Positions 1 to 7,163 of a stretch of DNA of 13,518 nt are shown here, one piece after another (the stretch's first letter is position 1; every line of letters starts with the position of its first letter). Made by a program: the position numbers and the translations under genes. The notes beneath the pieces are model-generated. The model had not been told where the DNA came from. It was given only the letters and a program-made list of their open reading frames with translations, and ran no database searches. Source of the stretch: CAYURR01 sp964446745 (GTDB lineage: Bacteria > Bacillota > Clostridia > Lachnospirales > WQUN01); NCBI GenBank assembly GCA_964446745.1, contig CAYURR010000076.1:1-13518 (forward strand). Direction: 5' to 3'.

Positions 1-34
1 GTAAATGAACTATACTTAAGAAATATTCCCACTT

Positions 35-56
35 GACAAATCCAACTCTATTTGTC
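35..56. repeat. Short inverted repeat just beyond the end of era
   Basis: The arms GACAAAT and ATTTGTC (7 bp) flank an 8-base loop. The site lies 13 bases past the era stop. Read on the minus strand no T-run follows, so it is not a good era terminator. Read on the plus strand it is followed by CCATTTTTC, so it could be a weak terminator for a plus-strand gene outside the window. The stem is AT-rich and weak. Confidence 0.3.
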
Positions 57-68
57 CATTTTTCTTAC

Positions 69-1010
69 TCACTCTATCTCGCGCTCATTGTATCCGAAAT
101 TCTTTAGAAGGAAATCGCTGTTGCGCCAATCCTTCTTTACTCGTACCCACACCTGCAGGTTTACATGTATCCCCAGCAGGGCCTCGATATCCTCACGCGC
201 GTTTGTGCTGATGCGCTTTAGCATCGCGCCACCTTTACCGATGATGATGCCCTTGTGCGTATCCCGCTCGCAATACATCGTGGCCTCTATATCCATGAGA
301 CCCCCGCCTTTGCGTGATGCGTCCTTGCGGTGCTTCATCGACAGTATTTCGACGGCTACACCATGCGGCACCTCGTCTTGCAAGCATCTGAGTGCTTTTT
401 CGCGCAGTATCTCGGCCACAAGCTGTCGCTCGGGTTGATCCGTGAGCATATCCTCCGGGAAATACTTCGGCCCCGGCACGAGGCTACCCTTTATGAGCTC
501 GGTCAGCCTGTCCAGATTAATCTGCTTCAATGCCGATATCGGTATGATCTGATCGAACGGGCAGAGATCCTTAAACGTATCGATGACCTTCAACACCTCT
601 GGCTTTTCGATCATGTCGATCTTGTTTATGACCAGAAATACTGGCGGTGCTCCGGGACCGGATTTACGCATGGCATTTAATCGCTCGATGATCATCTTGT
701 CGGTCTTGCCGGGTTTGGCATCCGGTTCCGTGATATATATGATCAGATCCACTGCATTTAAGGTGTTTTCGGCGGCCTTTACCATGTAAGTGCCGAGCTT
801 TGTACTGGGATTGTGTATACCCGGCGTGTCAATAAAAATTACCTGAAAATCGTCACCGGTCAATATGCTCTTGATCTGGTTGCGCGTCGTCTGCGGCTTG
901 TTCGATACTATCGCGACCTTTTCGCCTACGAGTGCATTCATCAGTGTGGATTTACCTACGTTCGGCCTGCCTATGATCGTCACAAAACCGGACTTAAATT
1001 CGTTATTCAT
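69..1010 (-). CDS. era: GTPase Era, ribosome assembly factor
   Basis: Era is a GTPase that binds the 3' end of 16S rRNA and checks assembly of the 30S subunit. The 313-residue length is normal for the family. All GTPase motifs are visible: G1 GRPNVGKS (14-21), the TTRN switch I stretch (41-44), G3 DTPG (61-64), G4 NKID (129-132) and G5 SAL (159-161). A C-terminal KH RNA-binding domain carries GIIIGKGG (254-261). The ATG at 1010 is preceded by GGAGG, and the ATGAATAA junction overlaps the DUF3048 stop by 8 bases, so translation is probably coupled. It is the last visible gene of the minus-strand block. recO, which often follows era, would lie outside the window. Identification rests on motifs and full-length similarity and is near certain. 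Confidence 0.97.
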   Translation of the reverse strand: MNNEFKSGFVTIIGRPNVGKSTLMNALVGEKVAIVSNKPQTTRNQIKSILTGDDFQVIFIDTPGIHNPSTKLGTYMVKAAENTLNAVDLIIYITEPDAKPGKTDKMIIERLNAMRKSGPGAPPVFLVINKIDMIEKPEVLKVIDTFKDLCPFDQIIPISALKQINLDRLTELIKGSLVPGPKYFPEDMLTDQPERQLVAEILREKALRCLQDEVPHGVAVEILSMKHRKDASRKGGGLMDIEATMYCERDTHKGIIIGKGGAMLKRISTNAREDIEALLGIHVNLQVWVRVKKDWRNSDFLLKNFGYNEREIE

Positions 1011-2175
1011 CAGCCCTAACCTCCATTGTCAGCTTGGTGTCGGGCGATACCACGCATATAAATGTCTTGCCCCTGTTTAAACGGATGGGGTCACCGTTTT
1101 CAAAATACCATCGTGTGGGTTCCTTCTGCGACTTCTTTTCCCACAATACGGGCACATAACCGCCCGCTGTCATATAATACCCCTTGCCCTTGCCGACCGT
1201 ATCCACCTCGCGGCGCCCGGCCGTGTCGCCGTTTATCGCAAATATCCGGGTCTGCTGGATCAATAAATTACTGAAGCTCAGCTGGTCACCGGTCTCCTCG
1301 TCGATATGCTTCTTTTCACTGTTCCATTTATAGTACAGGCGTTTTTCCTTGTCGTATTCAAAGATTGAGACATACTCGTTCGAAAACGGTACACGGATAT
1401 AGTTTGCATCCTCCGCGCCCATGAGCTTTGCAAACCTCGACAGAAACGTAAAGCCCACATCCAGATCCTCGTTTAATACATTGCGGTATCCCGCAGCCTC
1501 TATCGCACTGAGTATGCGTTCGGCATTTGTGTAAGAGCTGTGCTCATACATAGATTTTATTGCCGCACGCGCCGGATCACGCCAAAAGGTCTTGCCCTCC
1601 AGCTTCATGCCGTCCAAGTCGTTGACCTTGTTCTTTGCGATCAAATCATATGCCTGAGGGCTGCCGCCGTGATGCACAAATACCGCATCGTAGTCATACG
1701 CAAAGTCTATGAAATAATGCCTCGCGCTACGTACCGACCCGATCTTTTGCGTATCAAAGTCCTGGAATATCGCAACCAGACGCGTGATGTTACCCTCCGC
1801 GAGCACCTCGTACAATATATCGGCCTGTCTGATACCGCTCTGCGGTAACGCGACCTGCCTGTTATTGATAACCACAGCCATCGGGCGGCGTTTCGCGATT
1901 GCCTCGTCGATATAGTAGCCGTTTAGCTTGCTCAATGCTTTGCCCGTGATGTCCTCGGTAGGCTGCGGTGTACGTGTAGGCACCGGCAGAGGTGTAGGTT
2001 CCGCCGAGGCGGTCGGCGATACCTGCGCCGATGTCTCGGATGCTTCGACATCCTGATCGGCTTCAGCATTCACGGGCTTGTCCTTTGAGGAACACGCCAC
2101 GAAGACATTCGCGCATATGAACATCAGACCGATGTATAGAACCCACCGAAATGCTTTTTTACTTTTCAAGCCCAT
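1003..2175 (-). CDS. DUF3048 (YerB-like) lipoprotein
   Basis: A 390-residue exported protein of the DUF3048 family (B. subtilis YerB type), whose function is not established. Residues 1-28 form a basic start, a hydrophobic core and a possible lipid-attachment cysteine (FVAC, Cys28; a loose lipobox). A Ser/Thr/Pro-rich spacer follows at about 45-75, as expected for a tether to the outer membrane face. The DUF3048 body then carries RRPMAVVINN, a GIRQADILYE stretch and an SVRSARHYF stretch. It starts 17 bases inside ybeY and ends 8 bases inside era. The ribosome site is weak (GGGG about 10 bases before ATG), so translation probably depends on ybeY. In Bacillus this gap holds dgkA and cdd; the swap is seen here, its meaning is unknown. 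I infer only a cell-envelope location. Confidence 0.88.
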   Translation of the reverse strand: MGLKSKKAFRWVLYIGLMFICANVFVACSSKDKPVNAEADQDVEASETSAQVSPTASAEPTPLPVPTRTPQPTEDITGKALSKLNGYYIDEAIAKRRPMAVVINNRQVALPQSGIRQADILYEVLAEGNITRLVAIFQDFDTQKIGSVRSARHYFIDFAYDYDAVFVHHGGSPQAYDLIAKNKVNDLDGMKLEGKTFWRDPARAAIKSMYEHSSYTNAERILSAIEAAGYRNVLNEDLDVGFTFLSRFAKLMGAEDANYIRVPFSNEYVSIFEYDKEKRLYYKWNSEKKHIDEETGDQLSFSNLLIQQTRIFAINGDTAGRREVDTVGKGKGYYMTAGGYVPVLWEKKSQKEPTRWYFENGDPIRLNRGKTFICVVSPDTKLTMEVRADE

Positions 2176-2719
2176 TACGTTTTAACCCCATTCGGTTCAA
2201 AATCTCGTCTTGTATCTTAAACATTTCACACTTGTTCCCGTCCGTTGCTTCCCTGTCGTCCTCGCTGTGGTCATAGCCCAACAAATGCAGCATGCCGTGC
2301 GCGGTCAGAAAGCCTACCTCACGCAGTATCGAATGCCCGTATTCCTCGGCCTGTCTCTTGGCCACCTCGGCACAGATCACGATATCGCCCAGCGGATACG
2401 GGACACTGTCGTCGTCTTCGTCCATTTCTTCGGTGTCGAGCTCAGCATCCGGTGCGTCAGACTGTGTCTCGTCGTCCCCATCTTCCTCTTCGACATCCTC
2501 GTCCATCGCAAAGCTCAGTACATCGGTCGGAGCATCGATGCCCCGGTATGTGCTATTTAGGTTTTGTATTGTCTGTGCGTCCGTTATGAGAACGCTAATT
2601 TCCGCCGGATACGGGAAATCCTCATGCGCCAACACCGCGTTACAGACATCCGTGATGCATTGTTCCCATTCGGGGGCTATGTCGACATCCGTGTCTATCA
2701 AGATCTCATTTGGTTTCAT
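2159..2719 (-). CDS. ybeY: Endoribonuclease YbeY, rRNA maturation factor
   Basis: YbeY is a zinc metalloprotein needed for 16S rRNA 3'-end maturation and ribosome quality control. With the start chosen here it is 186 residues. The metal site HGMLHLLGYDH (141-151) gives His141, His145 and His151, and the upstream DVLSF and LGDIVI blocks are in place. The frame extends to 2755, but the ATG at 2719 has AGGAG seven bases upstream and makes a normal N-terminus, overlapping the pgpH stop by 14 bases. Between DVLSF (66-70) and LGDI (110-113) lies an unusually acidic stretch (about 73-104, mostly Asp/Glu), longer than in B. subtilis YqfG as I recall it. It is probably a surface loop; its role is unknown. 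It sits between pgpH and the DUF3048 gene in one overlapping block. Confidence 0.94.
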   Translation of the reverse strand: MKPNEILIDTDVDIAPEWEQCITDVCNAVLAHEDFPYPAEISVLITDAQTIQNLNSTYRGIDAPTDVLSFAMDEDVEEEDGDDETQSDAPDAELDTEEMDEDDDSVPYPLGDIVICAEVAKRQAEEYGHSILREVGFLTAHGMLHLLGYDHSEDDREATDGNKCEMFKIQDEILNRMGLKRNGLEK

Positions 2720-5066
2720 CTGTCGTCTCCTGTTGTTCGTCTTTGTCTTTATCATCGTGGTGCTTCATCTCGGGGTATTTGATGCGCTCATGGTACATCC
2801 CTCTGAACACATTCATAAACGACGAGGCTATCGTCTCCAAATCCTTTATCACAAACGTGCTGTCAATGAGCTGTCCGTCATCAAGCTTGTCTTTGATCAG
2901 CGTGCGTATCAACCGTTCGATCTCCGTAAACGACTTGACGCTGTTGATAGATGCCCGTACGGCGGCCTCGACCGTGTCCGCGAGCATGATGATACCCGCC
3001 TCCTTTGAGTGCGGCTTTACAAATGGGTATCTGTAATCGTCTTCATTTATATTGGCCGCCGGATCGGCGTTTTTATCCTTGTAATAAAAGTACTTTATCA
3101 ACGTGGTGCCGTGGTGCTGCGCTATCATATCCCGTATAACCGGCGGCAGTCTGTATTCGTCGGCCAACTTTAATCCGTTATAGACATGGTTAATGATGAT
3201 AGAGATACTCGCCTTTGAATCCAAGAAGTCATGCGGGTTTGAGCCCACCAAGTTTTCGGCAAAGAAGCCCGGCTCAACGAGCTTACCTATATCGTGATAA
3301 TACCCGCCCACACGAGCGAGGTTGTGATCGCAGCCGATATCGTAGGCAGCGGTCTCCGAGAGGTTAGCGACGATCAGGCTATGGTGGTATGTGCCCGGGG
3401 CCTCGATTGTGAGCCTACGCATAACGGGATTGGCCGGGTCCGTGAGCTCTAACAATTTAACGGTCGTTACAACACCAAAGAACATTTCCCAAAACGGCAG
3501 CGATCCGAGGCAGAGCACAACGGAGAGTAAGCCACTCGCGGCAGCAAATCCCGCGTCGTACAGTATTACGGTATCAAATGTGCGCTGCATGTAATATGAG
3601 ATCGCAAACATCAACGCGAAGTTTAATACACAGGTCAAAAGCGCTACGATCAAGACCTTGTTACGCTCGATCGTATATTTCGCAAGCATCGCCGAGGCTA
3701 TGCCACCGATAGAAAAATACAGGAAGAAATCGATATTGCCCGCGCATATCATCGCGGCTATTACAGTCAGGCAGATGTTTAGAAGTGTAGCGAGCCGTAT
3801 ATCGATCAGCGTCGCTATGAGCATTACAAACACAAATATCGGCAGCAGCTGATAGGGTGCAGACATTAGCACCCTTATCAGCACAACAGCCGTTATATAC
3901 ATCGTAAAGAGCATGGTGCTCTCTTTTTTGTGTGTGGTTATAGAATGGTTAAAGATATTGATATAAATCGCGACGAGAGTAAACAAAATCAATATTACAC
4001 CCATCGTGATCAGTGTCGGGATAAGCTTGATCTCAAACGCGTCGGAGATATAACCGAGTTCAAAGAGCATCGCGTATTGCTCGGCCATCACGATCTGATC
4101 CTTGTCGATGATCATCTGGCCTTTTTTGAGCAGTACGGTCTCGTACTGTGCGGCCCTGTCGCTGCGCGCCTTTTGCGTGGCATCCTCATCGACGAGATAG
4201 TTCGGTGATATGAATGAGGTGGCTATTTGATACGCGATGTTTTGCACGACGGTCGGCAGACCATATTGCGAAAACTCATCCTTTATATACTGTATCGTCT
4301 TGGCATCGATCTCAGAAACGCCCTGATCCAAGGTCTTTTCCATCGCAAGATAGATATACCCCTCAAGCGTGTCGATCTCGTCATCGTCCATGTGCAATAA
4401 TATATTGCGCTGATCCTCGGACAGCGTGACCTGCAGGTCCGCCATTTCGTCGACTATAGCCATCACCGGTGGGTAGCTGTATATATAGTCGGTCATAGCA
4501 GGCGTAGGCGGTGTCGTTGCCGGAGGTTGTCCGGTCTGAGCCGCACCCAACGAAACCCCGGAAACTCCAGGGTTAGTTGTGCCTGCTACAGCGTCAGACT
4601 GCGCATTGACCTGAGCATTTTGAGTTTCGTTTGCCGCCCCATCCGTGCCGGATGCCTCTCCGATCCCTTGGTTAGCGGCCTGCGCAAGCCTGTTTTGCTC
4701 CTGTATATATGCCTCTGTGGCCGTTTCTACTTCCTTTTGATACCTCGAGCGCAGATCCTTCAACGACAGGAAAAAGTTTGATGTCAGAAGGTGCACCCGG
4801 TCATTTACGCTTGTATCCTTTTTTAATATCGGCTTGATATCATCGGCAGCCTTTTCGGCCGCACGTCTATTCTCTTGCGTCGCCACGCTGTTTTCTATTT
4901 CACGCGGTGCCACAAAGCGCGAAGGAGATACGTCCCCCACACTGATATCATAGCCGTCCCTGAGGTTTTGCCCCGATATGACGCAAAACGCCGTAACCGC
5001 AAACGCTATAGCCAGTAGTATTAAATTGAAAAACCGCGCACTTAACGGTGTGGATTTATTCAACAT
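2706..5066 (-). CDS. pgpH: 7TMR-HD cyclic-di-AMP phosphodiesterase PgpH
   Basis: A 786-residue membrane protein of the PgpH/YqfF family, which hydrolyses the second messenger c-di-AMP. Domains in order are: an N-terminal membrane anchor (about 11-31); an extracellular 7TMR-HDED sensor domain (about 35-345); about seven membrane helices (about 346-520); and a cytoplasmic HD domain with HHS (561-563), the YYHDIGK metal motif (589-595, His591/Asp592), a conserved IIINHV stretch (623-628), AQHHGT (649-654) and LADTVEA (695-701). The sensor domain contains a low-complexity stretch rich in Ala, Gly, Gln, Thr and Pro (about 125-192) that looks like an insertion. The ATG at 5066 has GAGGT upstream and overlaps phoH by 11 bases. 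Placement between phoH and ybeY is the standard Firmicute order. No ligand for the sensor part can be read from the sequence. Confidence 0.95.
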   Translation of the reverse strand: MLNKSTPLSARFFNLILLAIAFAVTAFCVISGQNLRDGYDISVGDVSPSRFVAPREIENSVATQENRRAAEKAADDIKPILKKDTSVNDRVHLLTSNFFLSLKDLRSRYQKEVETATEAYIQEQNRLAQAANQGIGEASGTDGAANETQNAQVNAQSDAVAGTTNPGVSGVSLGAAQTGQPPATTPPTPAMTDYIYSYPPVMAIVDEMADLQVTLSEDQRNILLHMDDDEIDTLEGYIYLAMEKTLDQGVSEIDAKTIQYIKDEFSQYGLPTVVQNIAYQIATSFISPNYLVDEDATQKARSDRAAQYETVLLKKGQMIIDKDQIVMAEQYAMLFELGYISDAFEIKLIPTLITMGVILILFTLVAIYINIFNHSITTHKKESTMLFTMYITAVVLIRVLMSAPYQLLPIFVFVMLIATLIDIRLATLLNICLTVIAAMICAGNIDFFLYFSIGGIASAMLAKYTIERNKVLIVALLTCVLNFALMFAISYYMQRTFDTVILYDAGFAAASGLLSVVLCLGSLPFWEMFFGVVTTVKLLELTDPANPVMRRLTIEAPGTYHHSLIVANLSETAAYDIGCDHNLARVGGYYHDIGKLVEPGFFAENLVGSNPHDFLDSKASISIIINHVYNGLKLADEYRLPPVIRDMIAQHHGTTLIKYFYYKDKNADPAANINEDDYRYPFVKPHSKEAGIIMLADTVEAAVRASINSVKSFTEIERLIRTLIKDKLDDGQLIDSTFVIKDLETIASSFMNVFRGMYHERIKYPEMKHHDDKDKDEQQETTDETK

Positions 5067-6063
5067 TTCTACGACCTCTTAGTTTCATTTTTCGTTTGTA
5101 GTTTTCCCTTGCTTCCTTTTTCTCATATGCCGCTATAATCTTCTGCACGAGCGGATGCCTAACGACATCTTTGTGCGTCAGATATGATATCCCGATGTCC
5201 TCTACGCCGTCTAAAATCTTTATTGCTTCGGTCAAGCCCGATTTCTTGCCTTCCGGCAAGTCTATCTGCGTGATGTCACCCGTGATCACGACCTTTGAGC
5301 CGAATCCGATACGCGTCAGGAACATCTTCATCTGCTCGGGTGTCGTGTTCTGAGCCTCGTCGAGTACGATAAACGAGTTATCGAGCGTACGTCCGCGCAT
5401 ATACGCAAGCGGAGCGACCTCTATGCTGCCCTTCTCGAGGTTCTTCATAAACAGCTCCGCACCCATAATGTCATTTAGCGCGTCATACAGCGGCCTCAGA
5501 TACGGGTCGACCTTTTGCTGCAGATCCCCCGGCAAAAATCCGAGCTTCTCGCCGGCCTCGATCGCCGGACGCGTGAGTATGATGCGTGAGACATTGTTTG
5601 CGCGAAACGCCGTTATGGCCATGGCCATCGCCAGATACGTCTTGCCCGTGCCCGCAGGCCCGACCGAAAACACTATCGTATTTTTTCTGATCATGTCCAG
5701 GTATTTCTTTTGCCCGTTGGTCTTGGGCTTTACGGTGCGGCCCGAGTGCGTGATGCAGACCGTGTCGTCAGCAATCTTTTCTATCTCATGAAACTCATCG
5801 TCATCTACCGACGCTATGAGGTAGTTTACATTCTGATCACGTATCTGCTCACCCTTGCGTGCGAGTGCTATGAGCTTCTTCATCACCGCTTCGGCCTTTT
5901 CAATGCGGCGAGGGTCTTCATCCGTGCTCATGATCACGATCGCATCGTCCCTGTTTACTATGCTCACCGAAAAGCTGTTCTCTATCTTGCTGATGTTCTC
6001 GTCCAGTTTCCCGAAAACATTGCCTATTAATTCACTGTGTATATCTATCTTTCGTGTCTGCAT
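5056..6063 (-). CDS. phoH: PhoH-like ATPase (PhoH/YbeZ family)
   Basis: A 335-residue cytoplasmic P-loop ATPase of the PhoH/YbeZ family. These proteins are related to the helicase domain of RecD-like enzymes and act with YbeY in RNA and rRNA metabolism. The N-terminal 100 residues are a KH-like region with ISKIENSFSVSI. Walker A is GPAGTGKT (135-142), Walker B is IVLDEAQN (232-239), and TGDITQIDLP (261-270) is the conserved motif III region. The C-terminus is rich in Lys and Arg (about 315-332), fitting RNA contact. It begins 38 bases after the flagellin stop and overlaps pgpH by 11 bases. The ATG at 6063 has a modest GGGTG site upstream. The gap is AT-rich and could hold a weak promoter, but none is convincing. 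Read-through from the flagellin promoter is possible. Confidence 0.94.
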   Translation of the reverse strand: MQTRKIDIHSELIGNVFGKLDENISKIENSFSVSIVNRDDAIVIMSTDEDPRRIEKAEAVMKKLIALARKGEQIRDQNVNYLIASVDDDEFHEIEKIADDTVCITHSGRTVKPKTNGQKKYLDMIRKNTIVFSVGPAGTGKTYLAMAMAITAFRANNVSRIILTRPAIEAGEKLGFLPGDLQQKVDPYLRPLYDALNDIMGAELFMKNLEKGSIEVAPLAYMRGRTLDNSFIVLDEAQNTTPEQMKMFLTRIGFGSKVVITGDITQIDLPEGKKSGLTEAIKILDGVEDIGISYLTHKDVVRHPLVQKIIAAYEKKEARENYKRKMKLRGRRNVE

Positions 6064-6101
6064 ATAATCACCCGTTTGTATAATAAAATCGTTTTATAAA
6101 A

Positions 6102-6962
6102 TCATCGTGACGTCCTTAACGAGCTCAAAAGCATCTCCATCATCGTGCGTTCGTGATTGAACAGATTTGAAAGCATTGTCATAGAGGCCTGCATCTGAAT
6201 CTGCGATTTTACATATTCCATCATGGTTTTTGCCATATCCGTGTCCGTTATGCGTGACATCGCTTCCGATGTTATATCAGAGGCGTTCTGCAGATAATTT
6301 GCCGTGTGTTGCAGCCGGTTATACTGCGCGCCGATGTTTGAGCGTTCGTCCGTATACATAGAGCGTAGCTTCTCGGCCTTGTCTATCATTTCGGTGATCT
6401 GATCGGGCGTCTTGCCTGTCAGATCAAAATCCGCACGTGTCAGACCTGCTTTCGCCAACGACACACTGTTTATATACATCGTCGTGCCCTGACCGGCGTT
6501 TGCACCGCTCTGCACCCACATACCGTTACCGCTGTTTCTATCAAAGCGCCCGTCAAACATCGTTATCGTATTGAACTCTGTTTGCGACGGGAACTGATCG
6601 AGCGCATCCAGATACTGATTGATCTCGTATTGAATCTTGTTACGATCCTCAATGGACAGCGTGCCATTGGACGCCTGTACAAGCAGCTCGCGAATACGCT
6701 GCGTCATAGACTCACACGTAGACAAGGCGCCGTCCGCGGTCTGCAGCATCGACATGCTGTCCTGAACGTTACGATATGCCATGTTCAACCCATTTATCTG
6801 AGCCCTCATCTTTTCCGATATGGCGAGGCCCGCCGGATCTACCGCCGCATTTACCAGGCGATTGCCCGTAGCGAGCTGCATCGATAAAATGCCCATTCTA
6901 TTTCCTAAAAACTTCATTCCGTTAATGATACTGCTAGCCAAAGATGTATTAAAGATTTGCAT
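6102..6962 (-). CDS. Divergent flagellin (minimal D0/D1 type)
   Basis: A 286-residue flagellin, the subunit of the flagellar filament exported by the flagellar type III system. The N-terminal helical domain has the family signature DPAGLAISEKMRAQINGL (42-59) followed by YRNVQDSMSMLQTADGAL (63-80). The C-terminal domain has GAQYNRLQHTANYLQNAS (211-228) and the SRITDTDMAKTMMEY block (236-250). The variable D2/D3 domains are absent. Odd points: the usual LSSGLRIN is replaced by LATGNRLVN; the protein is rich in Met; and the extreme C-terminus (about 266-286) does not resemble the usual ANQ..QGVLQLL end. No other flagellar gene is in the window. GAGGTG precedes the ATG at 6962 and a sigma-D-like promoter lies about 107 bases upstream, which argues for a live gene. 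It could be a minor filament or cap-region flagellin. Confidence 0.9.
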   Translation of the reverse strand: MQIFNTSLASSIINGMKFLGNRMGILSMQLATGNRLVNAAVDPAGLAISEKMRAQINGLNMAYRNVQDSMSMLQTADGALSTCESMTQRIRELLVQASNGTLSIEDRNKIQYEINQYLDALDQFPSQTEFNTITMFDGRFDRNSGNGMWVQSGANAGQGTTMYINSVSLAKAGLTRADFDLTGKTPDQITEMIDKAEKLRSMYTDERSNIGAQYNRLQHTANYLQNASDITSEAMSRITDTDMAKTMMEYVKSQIQMQASMTMLSNLFNHERTMMEMLLSSLRTSR

Positions 6963-7029
6963 CAGGTCACCTCGTCATCTGTTACCCGTTCCGAAAATAA
7001 GCGTCTCTACGCCATTGTAGCATGACGTT

Positions 7030-7042
7030 TGGAATAATTCCA
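7030..7042. repeat. Perfect palindrome in the flagellin leader
   Basis: TGGAATAATTCCA is a 13-base perfect dyad, about 68 bases upstream of the flagellin ATG and within its predicted 5' untranslated region. In the flagellin transcript it would fold as a 5-bp stem with GGA near the base, preceded by ACAG. That loosely resembles a CsrA-type site, and CsrA is known to control hag mRNA in B. subtilis. As DNA it could equally be an operator. The structure is seen; the role is a guess. Confidence 0.3.
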
Positions 7043-7068
7043 CTGTTTTTTATATTCTTACCCGATTC

Positions 7069-7094
7069 TTATAGGCATTATATGCGGCTTTTTA
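7069..7094 (-). promoter_or_regulatory. Sigma-D/sigma-28-like promoter of the flagellin gene
   Basis: On the minus strand the sequence reads TAAA (7094-7091), 14 bases, then GCCTATAA (7076-7069). The motility sigma consensus is TAAA-N14-16-GCCGATAT/A, so only one core base differs (T for G). Transcription would start near 7062, giving a leader of about 100 bases. A TATAAT at 7082-7077 overlaps it but has no good -35, so I favour the motility sigma reading. The position in front of a flagellin gene supports the call. Confidence 0.7.
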
Positions 7095-7106
7095 GATGAA
7101 TCTTTC

Positions 7107-7135
7107 TTGACATGGTTACACACTCGCATGATAAT
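7107..7135 (+). promoter_or_regulatory. Sigma-A promoter of the fucosidase gene
   Basis: A perfect -35 TTGACA (7107-7112) is followed by a 17-base spacer and the -10 GATAAT (7130-7135, five of six). Transcription would begin near 7142, leaving a leader of only about 20 bases to the ATG at 7164. The -35 boxes of this promoter and the divergent flagellin promoter are 12 bases apart. An in-frame TTG at 7107 is the -35 box itself and so cannot be the start codon. Confidence 0.85.
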
Positions 7136-7163
7136 GGTAAAAATCAACGACGGGGGGATATTT

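Noticed and set aside
2720..2755. N-terminal extension of ybeY
   Set aside because: It would lie within the pgpH coding end without a ribosome site. The ATG at 2719 has AGGAG and gives the usual N-terminus.
2292..3008. 238-codon plus-strand frame, very Ser-rich
   Set aside because: It lies antisense to ybeY and pgpH. The Ser run is the complement of the acidic YbeY loop, and there is no family likeness.
6064..6101. AT-only inverted repeat (ATAAAA/TTTTAT) as flagellin terminator
   Set aside because: The stem is short and lacks GC pairs, too weak to call. It leaves read-through into phoH possible.
7107..7163. Longer fucosidase start at TTG 7107 or ATG 7128/7134
   Set aside because: The TTG is the -35 box and the other starts lie in the -10 region, before the likely transcription start near 7142. 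The ATG at 7164 has a GGGGGGAT site and begins the family N-terminus.
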